This document shows, in pieces, positions 5,397 through 13,898 of a DNA stretch of 32,742 bases. The first letter of the stretch is position 1. Each line of letters opens with the position of its first letter. Under the pieces are notes generated by a model. That model saw only the letters and a program-made list of their open reading frames with translations, made no database searches and was not told where the DNA came from. The position numbers and the translations under genes are program-made. The DNA comes from a virus. The stretch covers positions 1-32,742 of IMG/VR virus record IMGVR_UViG_3300027736_000143; one strand, written 5' to 3'.

Positions 5397-7706
5397 TTAC
5401 GCGACTAGACCACCAGCCGCGATTTCCTTAGCAAACTGCGAAACTAGCGCACGGCTCGACTTCTTGCTATTCATGCTCTTCTTGAAAGCAGAAGTAATCT
5501 TAGCCTTGGACAAACCAGTCAGGTCACCGATTCCGTCCTCAGCGATCTGCTCCTGCGCAGCCTCGATGTAGAAGTAATTGTCATAACCGAGATTCGGCAT
5601 CGCAAAGAACTTATCCTCGCGCAGCTGCTTCAAGACTGCCGAACGTTTCACAGCGTCGCCCTTGATGTCGCGGATAATCCACTTCATGCTGCGCTTTTCT
5701 ACCAAGTAGAAGCCGATATGTTTGCATCCAGTAACATCGCGAACAAGGCTAGTGACTGCGGCTTGCTGGTTCCAATCGTCGTCGATACGAACCTTCTTCT
5801 TAGTCTTCTTGTCGACAAGATAGACAACACCAAGTTTGTTATAGCGGCTGCTGTACATACTAGTGTGATTCGGGCAAGACAAACCATCACCACCCTCACC
5901 GTCGGTGAGGTATACGACGTTGGTCACGTCCAACTTATGGGCAGCTCGGAAACTCTTGATAATCTCGCGGGAAGCGAGCAGCGTATGGACAAACGGAGTA
6001 CCGTTCAACCCGAAGCCAGAAGCGTCCCAATTGCGATCGAAGTAGCCACAATCTTTTTGATAATAGCCACCGATATACTCATTTGCAACAACACACAAAG
6101 TATTGAACGCACGACGCATAGCAATAGGCGAAAGCGAAGAACCGATCAGGTGCTTGAGGTGGAACGAATGCCCCATGACTTTGCAAACATTGTCGCCCTT
6201 GCAATCGAACTTGCTAGAATTTGTCAAAGCAATATTTCGCGAAGTTGTCAGATTGCTGCTGCTATACAGGTCGTCAGAAAAGCCATAAACATCGAATGGG
6301 ATGCGCACAGTCTTGCAAAAAGAAACGAGCACAAGCAGCTGCTCGAGCGTATTGCGCAGGATGTTCTGCATAGAACCAGACATGTCCAGGAACAAAATCA
6401 TGCCGTGGTTCTTGCCACGAGGCATAATCGTTACCTTCTTGAAAAGGTCAGAGGAGAACTTGTACTTATGCAACACGTTCATATCCAACTCGCCAGTCTT
6501 AGCAGTCTGCTGACGGGCATACTGAGATGCCGTCTTGCGCATCTCAAATTCCTTGACGAGATGCATCACAAACTTATTGTTGTTGCGAGTAAACTTGCGG
6601 ACGCACTTCTGGACAACCTTGTCGTAATCAACACCGTTCTTGCTGTAGATGGTGCTGTTTTGAGTTTGTACTCGCAACCATGCTTCGAGGTCGTCCATTA
6701 CAATCTTGTTTGCAACCATAATCTTGCTAAGATCGGCTTCTGGCAACTCGAACATCGAGATGATACCGTCTTCGTTGACTAATTCGGCTTCACGATTGCG
6801 GAAGTTGGTATCGGTCACGGATTCAGGTTCGTTAGACTTTTCCTCACCGTTATTCAGCCCACCCTTAGAGCCGAAACCACCTTCTTCATCTGAGTCTTCA
6901 GATTCTTCTTCGCTACCGTCGCTGTCGGCATCTTCACCGTCATCGTTGCCGCTAGAAGATTCGTCACCTGCTTCGTCATCGAGATCGTCATAATCGTCGT
7001 CGCGTTCGTAGCCGCCACCAAAATTTTGTTCATCAGAATCCGTATTCTCGTCGGTTTCTTCATCGCCGTCGTCTTCAGAATTTTCCTGGTTCTCAAGATT
7101 CTTGAGCGCATCCTTGAGGTCTTCCATGGACTGGATCTTGTCCTGCTCATGTTCCTTGGTATAGCCATACACACGACGAGCAAGTGCTTCGACATCTTCC
7201 CAAGTTTCGGCAGTCTCGACCTCGGCGACCATTGCGCGCTCTTCGTCGTTGAAAGGCACGTGAACGTGTGCGCCCAACTTGAACCGAATGTTGATTCGGT
7301 CGATGAGCGTCATCTCACCGATGTCAAGATTCTTAATACCGAAGAAGTCGCGGTCCCACAGACCCTTATAGGCTGTGGAAAACGAACGACCAAGACCAGG
7401 GAATCGCGACTTAATCTTGCGCTCGATACGCGCATCTTCGATGACGTTCAAGAAACCCTTAAACTTGGTGTCACCGTCCTTGACGGCATTATGCCAACCC
7501 TGCTCAGGTGTTTCGAGCGCATGACCGACTTCGTGACCCATGAGCAAATCGTACAGGTCGCCGTCCATGTCCTTCCACACGGGGCAGACGAGTGTACGGT
7601 TCTTCAGGTCAAAATATGCCGTTTGGGTGTTCTGGTGTGACACCGTAATGTTTTCGCTGGCTAGCAATTTTGCTAGTAGTGACTTTGAATTCTTGATATC
7701 TGCCAT
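5397..7706 (-). CDS. CobT/NorD-like VWA protein with an HExxH zinc-protease-type motif
   Basis: 769 residues; GAGGAG precedes the ATG at 7706. Residues 58-62 read HEVGH, with a VIEDARIE segment at 88-95 that can supply the third metal ligand, the arrangement of gluzincin-type metallopeptidases and also seen in CobT/NorD-type proteins. Residues 207-278 are a very acidic low-complexity linker. From about 435 to 640 a von Willebrand A domain begins with the MIDAS motif D441-M-S443-G-S445. VWA proteins of this type are partners of MoxR/CobS AAA+ ATPases, and such an ATPase is encoded at 2511-3926. The pair may remodel or activate a protein, or insert a metal. Whether the protease motif is catalytic is unknown. 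A copy of the 36-base element lies upstream. Confidence 0.8.
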   Translation of the reverse strand: MADIKNSKSLLAKLLASENITVSHQNTQTAYFDLKNRTLVCPVWKDMDGDLYDLLMGHEVGHALETPEQGWHNAVKDGDTKFKGFLNVIEDARIERKIKSRFPGLGRSFSTAYKGLWDRDFFGIKNLDIGEMTLIDRINIRFKLGAHVHVPFNDEERAMVAEVETAETWEDVEALARRVYGYTKEHEQDKIQSMEDLKDALKNLENQENSEDDGDEETDENTDSDEQNFGGGYERDDDYDDLDDEAGDESSSGNDDGEDADSDGSEEESEDSDEEGGFGSKGGLNNGEEKSNEPESVTDTNFRNREAELVNEDGIISMFELPEADLSKIMVANKIVMDDLEAWLRVQTQNSTIYSKNGVDYDKVVQKCVRKFTRNNNKFVMHLVKEFEMRKTASQYARQQTAKTGELDMNVLHKYKFSSDLFKKVTIMPRGKNHGMILFLDMSGSMQNILRNTLEQLLVLVSFCKTVRIPFDVYGFSDDLYSSSNLTTSRNIALTNSSKFDCKGDNVCKVMGHSFHLKHLIGSSLSPIAMRRAFNTLCVVANEYIGGYYQKDCGYFDRNWDASGFGLNGTPFVHTLLASREIIKSFRAAHKLDVTNVVYLTDGEGGDGLSCPNHTSMYSSRYNKLGVVYLVDKKTKKKVRIDDDWNQQAAVTSLVRDVTGCKHIGFYLVEKRSMKWIIRDIKGDAVKRSAVLKQLREDKFFAMPNLGYDNYFYIEAAQEQIAEDGIGDLTGLSKAKITSAFKKSMNSKKSSRALVSQFAKEIAAGGLVA

Positions 7707-7758
7707 GTGGTTTTCTCCTCAACCTATAAGCCATTCTCGCTGAAAAGACTAAAAAAGG

Positions 7759-7794
7759 CAATAGAAAAAACTCTAATAAAATCAATAACTTACG
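7759..7794 (-). repeat. 36-base element upstream of the VWA gene, copy B
   Basis: Direct repeat of 3992-4027 with two differences. It begins in the last codons of the deformylase gene (stop at 7790) and ends 52 bases before the VWA start. The possible promoter hexamers are TTGATT and TATTGC with a 16-base gap. With copy A it brackets the haloperoxidase and VWA genes. Confidence 0.8.
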
Positions 7795-8407
7795 CAAGCC
7801 CCTTATTTTGGAGCAACAAAGCAGCCTTTTCAGCCTGTTCTTGGGTGACTCTACCCATCTTCTTGAGGTTCTTCTTTACCTTTGATTTGGCTTGGTCGAG
7901 TTTAATTTTGCTAATCTTATCGGTGAATCTAATACCGTCTAAGTGGTCGATCTCATGCTGAACACAAACAGCACTTAGCCCGTCAAACTTCTGCTCAATA
8001 AACTCACCGCCCATAGCCTGGAAACGAACAGTAACACTACTTGCTCTAGGAACTTTAATGTATAGTCCAGGAAGAGATAAACAACCTTCTGTAAATGTGG
8101 CTGGGATATAAGAGCGATCAATAATTACTGGATTGAAAAGAATCCAAATTTTATCGCCCATGTTAATCGCGCAAACTCTTTTGTTGATACCGCATTGATT
8201 CGCGGATAACCCAAGACCCTCATACTTACCAAGCGTTTCAGCCAATGAGTACCCAAGCACTTCCGCTTCTCTTCTTGCGTTTTGCATATTAAAATCAAAT
8301 GGCTCTGTTGGTTTGCCTAATACATCGTCATAGTAATCGACCAGCTTATAGACCTCATACTCAACCATGGACCCATTTACGAATTTAATCATTCTAGACA
8401 TAATCAT
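7790..8407 (-). CDS. def: Peptide deformylase
   Basis: 205 residues. All three deformylase motifs are visible: GLGLSANQ (64-71), EGCLSLPG with metal ligand C109, and QHEIDH with H151, E152 and H155. The enzyme removes the N-formyl group from nascent proteins. Phage copies are known in marine T4-like phages and are thought to support rapid synthesis of phage-encoded proteins. The C-terminal 35 residues (lysine-rich, then QEQAEKAALLLQ) extend past the catalytic core and resemble the helical tail of bacterial enzymes. The start ATG at 8407 overlaps the gene 46 stop in ATGA, so translation is probably coupled; ATGs two and five codons further on are possible alternatives. Confidence 0.93.
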   Translation of the reverse strand: MIMSRMIKFVNGSMVEYEVYKLVDYYDDVLGKPTEPFDFNMQNARREAEVLGYSLAETLGKYEGLGLSANQCGINKRVCAINMGDKIWILFNPVIIDRSYIPATFTEGCLSLPGLYIKVPRASSVTVRFQAMGGEFIEQKFDGLSAVCVQHEIDHLDGIRFTDKISKIKLDQAKSKVKKNLKKMGRVTQEQAEKAALLLQNKGLA

Positions 8408-10113
8408 ACCACCATTTGCGAAAAGTTTTTTACCTTGTTGAAGCGAATCGTATGCTTAAACTTATCAACCATCTGGTCAGTCTTGTGAGTAATGACGAAG
8501 ATGTTTGTGTTCTCGTTCAGCATATTTATCAACTTCATAAATTCTTCTGTGCCATTAATGTCAAGAGAACCGTCGAAGACCTCGTCGAAGATTAACAGAT
8601 TAGTATTGACACTGTTTTTCAACTTAGCAACGGCTCGCCAAGTGAATAGCAGAGCCAGGTCAATACGCTTCTTTTCGCCTTCAGAAAAGTTCTCGTAGGA
8701 GAAGTCATCACGGTGTCGCGACTTAATACTTTCTTTAAATTCTTCGTCAATCGTAAAGTTAACAAAGAAGTCCATAGCAGCGAGATACTTGTTTACAAGT
8801 TTATTAATTACAGGAACATACTGCTTGATAATCTTAGACTTGATACCACCGTCTTTAAGTAACTGAGAGACGATATCATAGTGCTGAGATTGTTCGGCAA
8901 CAGACTTGCGAGCCTCGTTATACTTTTGTAGATCGTTCAGTAATTGCTTAGACTGAGCCTTAAAATCATCACTCATTGCTGGCTTCAACTGAAGGGCGGA
9001 AATTTCATTTTCTAACTTCTTGATGTACTTTGAGGTCTGAAAAGAGCTGGTATTCTTGCTAGTTAGTTCTTGCTGTAATTTTTGAATCTCTTTCTGAATG
9101 CCTTTGATTTCCTTGATACGCTCAGTTACTACATCAGATTCTTTCTTCAGTTTAGATAGACCTTCGTTCAACTCACCGATCTTATGATTGCAAGCAGTTA
9201 CCTTTTCATCTTTGTTATTGATGCTCTGGTCGCAAGTAGGGCAGGTAGAGTTATCGATATAGAACTCAATATCCTTTTCTAACTTGCCGATGTTGTTTTC
9301 AATCTTGGCTTCAAGCTGGGTAAACTTGGAAAGTTTCTTTGTAGAAGCCTCGTCGTCAGTAATGCTTGTGAGTAGAGTCTCAATCTTGTCTTCAAGAACA
9401 GCAACGTCAAATAAGATCGTTGATATTTGTTCTTGGTTCTGAGTAATTTCTAATTTCTTAGCGTCGATAATTTCTTTATTGTTTTTCTTCAGCTCGTCAA
9501 GGTGACGCTTATGTAATTCAATTTTTTCTCTAGTGGTATCAATTTGAATCTTTAGTTTAGCACCTTCGTCCTTCAAGTCATGTACCTTAGACTTAACGAT
9601 CTGGTTCATCGCACTGAAGATTTGGATATCTAAGAGATCTTCAATAACTGCTCTACGCTCACCAGCACTGAGTTGCATAAATGGCGTAAAGTTTGTAGAG
9701 CCAAGAATAACAATTTGGGTGAAGGACTTGTAGTTCATCTTGAGGATAAGTTTCTCAAGCATGTCCTGATAGTCTTTAGCCTTGGCGTCTTGGTTCAGTA
9801 GTTCTCCATCACAATGGATCTCAAAGATATTTGGTTTGATACCACGAATAATCTTGTAGTTCTTCTTGCCAACAACAAACTCAATTTCAACAACGCAATC
9901 TTTTTCATTGATTGAGTTGACCAGCTGAGGTTTGTTGATATTGCGGAATGGCTTGCCGAAAAGCGAGAACGTGATTGCATCTAGGAACGTTGACTTACCT
10001 GCACCGTTCTCGCCTACAATCAACGTTGTTGGATTCTTGTCAATTGGAATTTGGGTAAAGATGTTTCCAGTCGACAAGAAATTCTTATAACGAACAGTCT
10101 TGAAATGTATCAC
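8404..10113 (-). CDS. 46: gp46 recombination endonuclease subunit (Rad50/SbcC-like ATPase)
   Basis: 569 residues, close to T4 gp46 (about 560). It has Walker A VGENGAGKS (33-41), long coiled coils on either side of a zinc hook CPTC (C291, C294), an ABC signature FSEGEKKRIDLAL and Walker B LLIFDEVFD near the C-terminus. With gp47 it forms the Mre11/Rad50-type complex that resects DNA ends for recombination-dependent replication and helps degrade host DNA. The start codon is GTG at 10113, overlapping the gp47 stop (GTGA). It lies in one operon with 47 and def. Confidence 0.95.
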   Translation of the reverse strand: MIHFKTVRYKNFLSTGNIFTQIPIDKNPTTLIVGENGAGKSTFLDAITFSLFGKPFRNINKPQLVNSINEKDCVVEIEFVVGKKNYKIIRGIKPNIFEIHCDGELLNQDAKAKDYQDMLEKLILKMNYKSFTQIVILGSTNFTPFMQLSAGERRAVIEDLLDIQIFSAMNQIVKSKVHDLKDEGAKLKIQIDTTREKIELHKRHLDELKKNNKEIIDAKKLEITQNQEQISTILFDVAVLEDKIETLLTSITDDEASTKKLSKFTQLEAKIENNIGKLEKDIEFYIDNSTCPTCDQSINNKDEKVTACNHKIGELNEGLSKLKKESDVVTERIKEIKGIQKEIQKLQQELTSKNTSSFQTSKYIKKLENEISALQLKPAMSDDFKAQSKQLLNDLQKYNEARKSVAEQSQHYDIVSQLLKDGGIKSKIIKQYVPVINKLVNKYLAAMDFFVNFTIDEEFKESIKSRHRDDFSYENFSEGEKKRIDLALLFTWRAVAKLKNSVNTNLLIFDEVFDGSLDINGTEEFMKLINMLNENTNIFVITHKTDQMVDKFKHTIRFNKVKNFSQMVV

Positions 10114-11162
10114 ATCGTCTCCATTGAAATTGCTTCGTTGTATACATCACGAAGCACAGTCTTAATTCTATCAGATTCTACTGGCAAAGTCAAGCCGTCG
10201 ACGTACTTGTTAAGAATGCTAATCGTATCTTCAGCTTGGTCTACGTCGACCTCAACGTCATTAATAATGTCTGAGTAGTCTTCTACGACCGAACATTCGA
10301 GTGGGCTGACCTTTGCAATTTGGTCAAGCAAAGTATCAAGCAAGAATGCATTACCACGCTTCTCTACCACAATCTTGACGTACTTACCTGCAAGATGTGA
10401 GTAATCTGTATTGATGACGTTCTCGTAGAACAACTCATCGTCATGATACTTAATCTTGTGGAACATATTGCCTGGGTTTTTAATGAACTCCAGCTCTAGT
10501 GTGCTCGTATCCAAGATATGGAAACCGCGCTCGTCATTATAGTCTGACCAAGTCATTTCCCCAGGAGTTCCAACATAAACGATGTTGCCACTGTTGCTCT
10601 TGTGATGGAAGTGACCAGAAAGAACTAGGTCATATTTCTTGAGTACACTGGCTTCCATACCTTCATGACATACATTACCGCGATCCATCTCAAACCCAGC
10701 AAGCTCGAAGTGCCCGAAGCAAACTTTGTTAGTGGTTTCTTTGATGTGCCTAAGAATTGCTTCTTCATTATCTCTGCATATCCAAGGGATGATATCAACC
10801 CCATTTACTTCGGTTGGGCTGCTGTGTAGGGTTATGTTTTTATAATCCTGGAGTAGCAGCTCGGGAGAGTTGACCTCAAGCGTATTCTTGAACGTAATAT
10901 CATGATTGCCTATTAGCGCATTAAATTCAATACCTTCTTTCAACATAACATCAAAAAAGTATCGGCGGCACAGGGCAAGAGTTTGGAAAGAAATATACTT
11001 GCGTCGATCAAATAGATCTCCAAGTTGCCAAACTGTATTGATGTTATGTTCTTTCAGATAAGGGAAGAACGTGTTTTGATAGAACTCTCTGTAATGGTTA
11101 TGGAAGGCAATAGAATCGCCTCGCATACCAAAATGAGTATCTCCTAAAATTGCAATCTTCAT
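10110..11162 (-). CDS. 47: gp47 recombination nuclease subunit (Mre11/SbcD-like)
   Basis: 350 residues, against about 339 in T4. The calcineurin-like phosphoesterase motifs are in order: GDTHFG (D8, H10), LGDLFDRR (D49), GNHD (N86, H87) and GHFHHKS in the C-terminal part of the nuclease domain. These residues bind two metal ions for 3'-5' exonuclease and endonuclease activity. The product pairs with gp46, encoded next. The start ATG at 11162 overlaps the stop of the 41-residue zinc-ribbon gene (ATGA) and has GAGG upstream. Confidence 0.95.
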   Translation of the reverse strand: MKIAILGDTHFGMRGDSIAFHNHYREFYQNTFFPYLKEHNINTVWQLGDLFDRRKYISFQTLALCRRYFFDVMLKEGIEFNALIGNHDITFKNTLEVNSPELLLQDYKNITLHSSPTEVNGVDIIPWICRDNEEAILRHIKETTNKVCFGHFELAGFEMDRGNVCHEGMEASVLKKYDLVLSGHFHHKSNSGNIVYVGTPGEMTWSDYNDERGFHILDTSTLELEFIKNPGNMFHKIKYHDDELFYENVINTDYSHLAGKYVKIVVEKRGNAFLLDTLLDQIAKVSPLECSVVEDYSDIINDVEVDVDQAEDTISILNKYVDGLTLPVESDRIKTVLRDVYNEAISMETM

Positions 11163-11284
11163 CGTAATTCCTCAATAGGGCACTTGCTATTACTGCAAAT
11201 AAACCCCTTGTCTAGTCCTGGTGTCAAGTGCTTACCACAAGTTGCGCAACGCTCAGGCACCTTCGATTCCTTTAATTCCACCAT
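11159..11284 (-). CDS. 41-residue zinc-ribbon protein, unknown function
   Basis: Short ORF between the late sigma factor and gene 47. It has four cysteines in two pairs, C13/C16 (CATC) and C30/C35 (CSNSKC), spaced as in a treble-clef or ribbon zinc site. It starts at the ATG at 11284 with GAGG a few bases upstream, overlaps the 3' end of gene 55 by 32 bases in another frame, and ends in a 4-base ATGA overlap with gene 47. Start site, stop overlap and cysteine spacing together support a real gene. T4-like phages often have tiny zinc-binding ORFs here. No function can be assigned; nucleic-acid or polymerase binding would be a guess. Confidence 0.75.
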   Translation of the reverse strand: MVELKESKVPERCATCGKHLTPGLDKGFICSNSKCPIEELR

Positions 11285-11810
11285 CTTCTTCCTCAGCAAA
11301 TTTTTCTAGGTTTGTCTTCTTCGCTTTCTTTTCTTTGCGAGCATTCTCATAGGTTTGGATAAACGCTGAGATATTTTCATACAATTCAAACTGCCTAAAC
11401 GTACCGTCTTCGTTCTCGTTAATCTCAAACTCATCAAGGATACCAGCGTTCTCAGTTGACTTGTATTTCACATAGAGCTGCTTCTTTTCTTTCTGTATAC
11501 GACGCAAGAATGCATAATAAGAAATTTGAGTAAAGTATGCAAAAGGATTACTAGAACGACTCGGGTCAAAATTATCGACATACATTACACAATTCTCAAT
11601 CGCGTCAGCCACCATCTCATCTCTAAACGTATAGTTAATAAAGTTTGGCTTATGTGATAAATTTTCTGAAATCTTCATAAACGCTTCAGCAACATATTTT
11701 GGGATCTGAGGCTTCTTCTCACCAGCCCTCTTAGCCTTATGTACTGCAATACGATATGCAGTCATTTCTGTGAGGAAGTCTTTGTTATTAATGTAATGAT
11801 TTTTTGCCAT
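11253..11810 (-). CDS. 55: gp55 late-transcription sigma factor
   Basis: 185 residues, the same length as T4 gp55. The middle segment (DEMVADAIENCVMYVDNFDP, then NPFAYFTQISYYAFLRRI) is the sigma region-2-like core that binds RNA polymerase and recognises the late -10 element TATAAATA. Motifs of that kind lie upstream of the structural genes here (for example 17880-17887 and 30283-30290). In T4 late transcription also needs gp33 and the sliding clamp. The C-terminus is lysine-rich and then acidic; I do not see an obvious clamp-binding tail. The gene follows the 142-residue gene after 9 bases. Confidence 0.93.
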   Translation of the reverse strand: MAKNHYINNKDFLTEMTAYRIAVHKAKRAGEKKPQIPKYVAEAFMKISENLSHKPNFINYTFRDEMVADAIENCVMYVDNFDPSRSSNPFAYFTQISYYAFLRRIQKEKKQLYVKYKSTENAGILDEFEINENEDGTFRQFELYENISAFIQTYENARKEKKAKKTNLEKFAEEEDGGIKGIEGA

Positions 11811-11819
11811 GATTGACTC

Positions 11820-12248
11820 TTAGTGTACTGGTTTGTCTTTCTTGTTTGCGAGTGCGTCGAAGATTGACACTACTTTTTCTTGAGCAGCACCATCAACCTT
11901 TTCTTTCTTCTTTGTGTTTATTACTGGTTCGTTGTTATAGAAGAAGTCACTCACATATTCATACTGCTCAAAGAAGTCAGCCTTGACTGTAGCGACGAAG
12001 TGTACGTCTGACATGTCTAGGTCAACGCTGCGCTTCTCGACGATAGATTGCGGTAAATATTCTTGCATAGAAAGGACTTGCCGACCTTCCTCAAAGATAG
12101 TTTCGACCATAACCCGCAAAGGCATATCAACATTGATAGTTGAATTGCTAGTTTCAGTTACATATCCAATAATATCCTCATCAAAGCCGCGAAGTCTTAC
12201 AAACTTCAGGGTACGCTCCTCGGGAGGTGGTGCTTTCTTTTTAGCCAT
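11820..12248 (-). CDS. Conserved phage protein between gene 55 and uvsW, function unknown
   Basis: 142 residues. The start ATG shares one base with the uvsW stop codon (TAATG). Residues 10-85 look like an all-beta domain (LKFVRLRGF, IIGYVTE, INVDMPLRVMVE, HFVATVKADF), which could be Sm-like or OB-like. The C-terminus has a lysine-rich linker and a short amphipathic end (VVSIFDALANKK). Its position next to the late sigma factor raises the possibility of a late-transcription accessory factor such as gp33, but I see no sequence match. Left as unknown. Confidence 0.75.
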   Translation of the reverse strand: MAKKKAPPPEERTLKFVRLRGFDEDIIGYVTETSNSTINVDMPLRVMVETIFEEGRQVLSMQEYLPQSIVEKRSVDLDMSDVHFVATVKADFFEQYEYVSDFFYNNEPVINTKKKEKVDGAAQEKVVSIFDALANKKDKPVH

Positions 12249-13708
12249 TAGTTTATCCTTACATTACTTGAAGTGAAAACAAACTTCTCTTCACTATAGA
12301 TCTTGATACGTTCTTCATAATGTTTCAATGTGAAGTTTGTATAAGGACCATAGCGAAGGTCATCTGCTATATCATACAGAGTGGCAGTGTCTTTATTTTC
12401 GCCTAAACGTAACACACGACCAATTGATTGCAAACTACGAATCTTGCTCTTGGTTGGTGAAGAGAAGATGACGTTATGCAGATTGCGAATATTTACACCA
12501 GTCGAGAACGTGCCATAACTTGCTACGATAACAGCGTCGTTCTCTTGCTCAGTAATCCGTCTAACTTCTTCGCGGTCTTCCGCATCTACCCCACCATGTA
12601 CAAAGAATACTTTTCTACCTTTGCACTTAGATGTTATGTCATCAAATAGTATTTTACCGTGTTTCTCAACATAAGTAAATAAAACCAGCGTGTTTCCTTT
12701 AAGATTTATTGCAAGGTCAGCAATAAACTTGTTACGACCCTCATGTCCAACCAGAAACGCCATTTCATCTTGGTAAGTGAATCCTTTGACGATCTTGCAA
12801 GTGGCTTCGGGATACTTGAGAACGATGCACTTGATTGAGAAGTTTGCAAGTTGCTTACGGTCAATCAATTCTTTAGTGCTGATAACTTTTTGGGCTGGTC
12901 CAAACAAACCCTCAAGAACAAGTTTGTTTATCTTGCTATCATCGAGTGTTCCTGTCGTACCAATACGCACATCGCAGTTTGTCAGTTTAGTCATGATATC
13001 AGTCAACGACTTAGCCTTAAATGTGTGGGCTTCGTCGCCAATAACAAAATCAAACTGCGAGAAGTATTTCTTTGGCATGTCATAGATGCTTTGCCAAGTA
13101 GAAATAATTAATTCAGAATCAGGGATCTTACTTTCTCCGCCGTAGATCTTTTGGCAATGCTTTTCGACATCCCAACCATTTAACTGAGAATAGTTTTGAA
13201 AGTCGCTGTACATCTGAGTTACAAGATTGATCGTAGGAACAATCAGAAGCCCACGCTTCTTACCGTCGCTCAGTAGGTGGCGTATCATCATATAGATAAT
13301 TAGAGACTTGCCCGATGCCGTCGGCGAGATTAGTACCGTTCTCTTCTTCGTAAGTCCGATGCTAGAAGCAACAAGCTGGTAATCTCTTGGCTCCATTGGG
13401 AGACTAAGAGAAGCTGCAAGGTTCTTCGTATCGATTGGGAAAAGTTCTTTTTCTTCATCATACTCATAACTATAGTTTCGTTGTTTACAAAACTCTTTGA
13501 TATATCGAACGAGACCAACGTAGATCTGATGGGTCTTTAGATTTAACAAACGAATCTTGCCGTCCCAATGTCTGTTTTTGTATGCAGGGCTAAATTGATA
13601 GCCAGGTGTTGAGAATGTAAAAAACTCTGACATCTCTTGCAAGATGTCAGCTTCAGCATGTATTCTTACATACACGTTCCCTACAGTCTCAACCTTCACA
13701 TCACACAT
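12248..13708 (-). CDS. uvsW: UvsW RNA-DNA and DNA-DNA helicase
   Basis: 486 residues, close to T4 UvsW. An N-terminal substrate-binding domain (1-105, including the SPAYKNRHWDGKIRLLN segment) precedes a superfamily 2 helicase core: Walker A SPTASGKS (128-135), DEAH at 225-228, motif III GTTGTL, motif IV LVLFTYVEKHG, and motif VI QSIGRVLRLG. UvsW unwinds R-loops and branched recombination intermediates and helps shift T4 from origin-dependent to recombination-dependent replication. The ATG at 13708 overlaps the 65-residue gene by 8 bases. It lies in the uvsY-uvsW-55-47-46 block. Confidence 0.95.
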   Translation of the reverse strand: MCDVKVETVGNVYVRIHAEADILQEMSEFFTFSTPGYQFSPAYKNRHWDGKIRLLNLKTHQIYVGLVRYIKEFCKQRNYSYEYDEEKELFPIDTKNLAASLSLPMEPRDYQLVASSIGLTKKRTVLISPTASGKSLIIYMMIRHLLSDGKKRGLLIVPTINLVTQMYSDFQNYSQLNGWDVEKHCQKIYGGESKIPDSELIISTWQSIYDMPKKYFSQFDFVIGDEAHTFKAKSLTDIMTKLTNCDVRIGTTGTLDDSKINKLVLEGLFGPAQKVISTKELIDRKQLANFSIKCIVLKYPEATCKIVKGFTYQDEMAFLVGHEGRNKFIADLAINLKGNTLVLFTYVEKHGKILFDDITSKCKGRKVFFVHGGVDAEDREEVRRITEQENDAVIVASYGTFSTGVNIRNLHNVIFSSPTKSKIRSLQSIGRVLRLGENKDTATLYDIADDLRYGPYTNFTLKHYEERIKIYSEEKFVFTSSNVRIN

Positions 13709-13898
13709 TCTTTAGACCGAAATACGACAGGATAGCAGCACCAATTTCATCTTGGTCGGTATCTTCCATATAGTTTGCAATCTCAGCTGCATGCTTAGCG
13801 ACAAGTTCACCAAATTTGTTAATTTGATTTGCTGCTGCGCCATCTTCGTAGATTGTATGGAGTCCTGCTTGCTTTGCGAGTTCTAAAAATTTAGTCAT
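13701..13898 (-). CDS. Small conserved phage protein, unknown function
   Basis: 65 residues from the ATG at 13898, which has AAGGAG seven bases upstream and shares a base with the uvsY stop (TAATG). An in-frame start further upstream (to 13952) would lie inside uvsY and lacks this site. The composition is helical and acidic, with the pattern FLELAKQAG, FGELVAKHAAEIANYMED, IGAAILSYFGL. Small proteins of this pattern (N-terminal ELAKQAG, central FGELIVRECA-like helix, C-terminal ILxHFG) are widespread in T4-like and other phages and have no known role. Confidence 0.75.
   Translation of the reverse strand: MTKFLELAKQAGLHTIYEDGAAANQINKFGELVAKHAAEIANYMEDTDQDEIGAAILSYFGLKNV

Noticed and set aside
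5718-6782. Plus-strand open frame of about 354 codons opposite the VWA gene
   Set aside because: Antisense shadow of a gene with clear MIDAS and HExxH motifs; no domain or promoter of its own.
2511-7706. Real cobalamin (cobalt chelatase) pathway
   Set aside because: Only CobS/CobT-like proteins occur; no CobN or other cobalamin genes are visible, so a general AAA+/VWA machine is the safer call.
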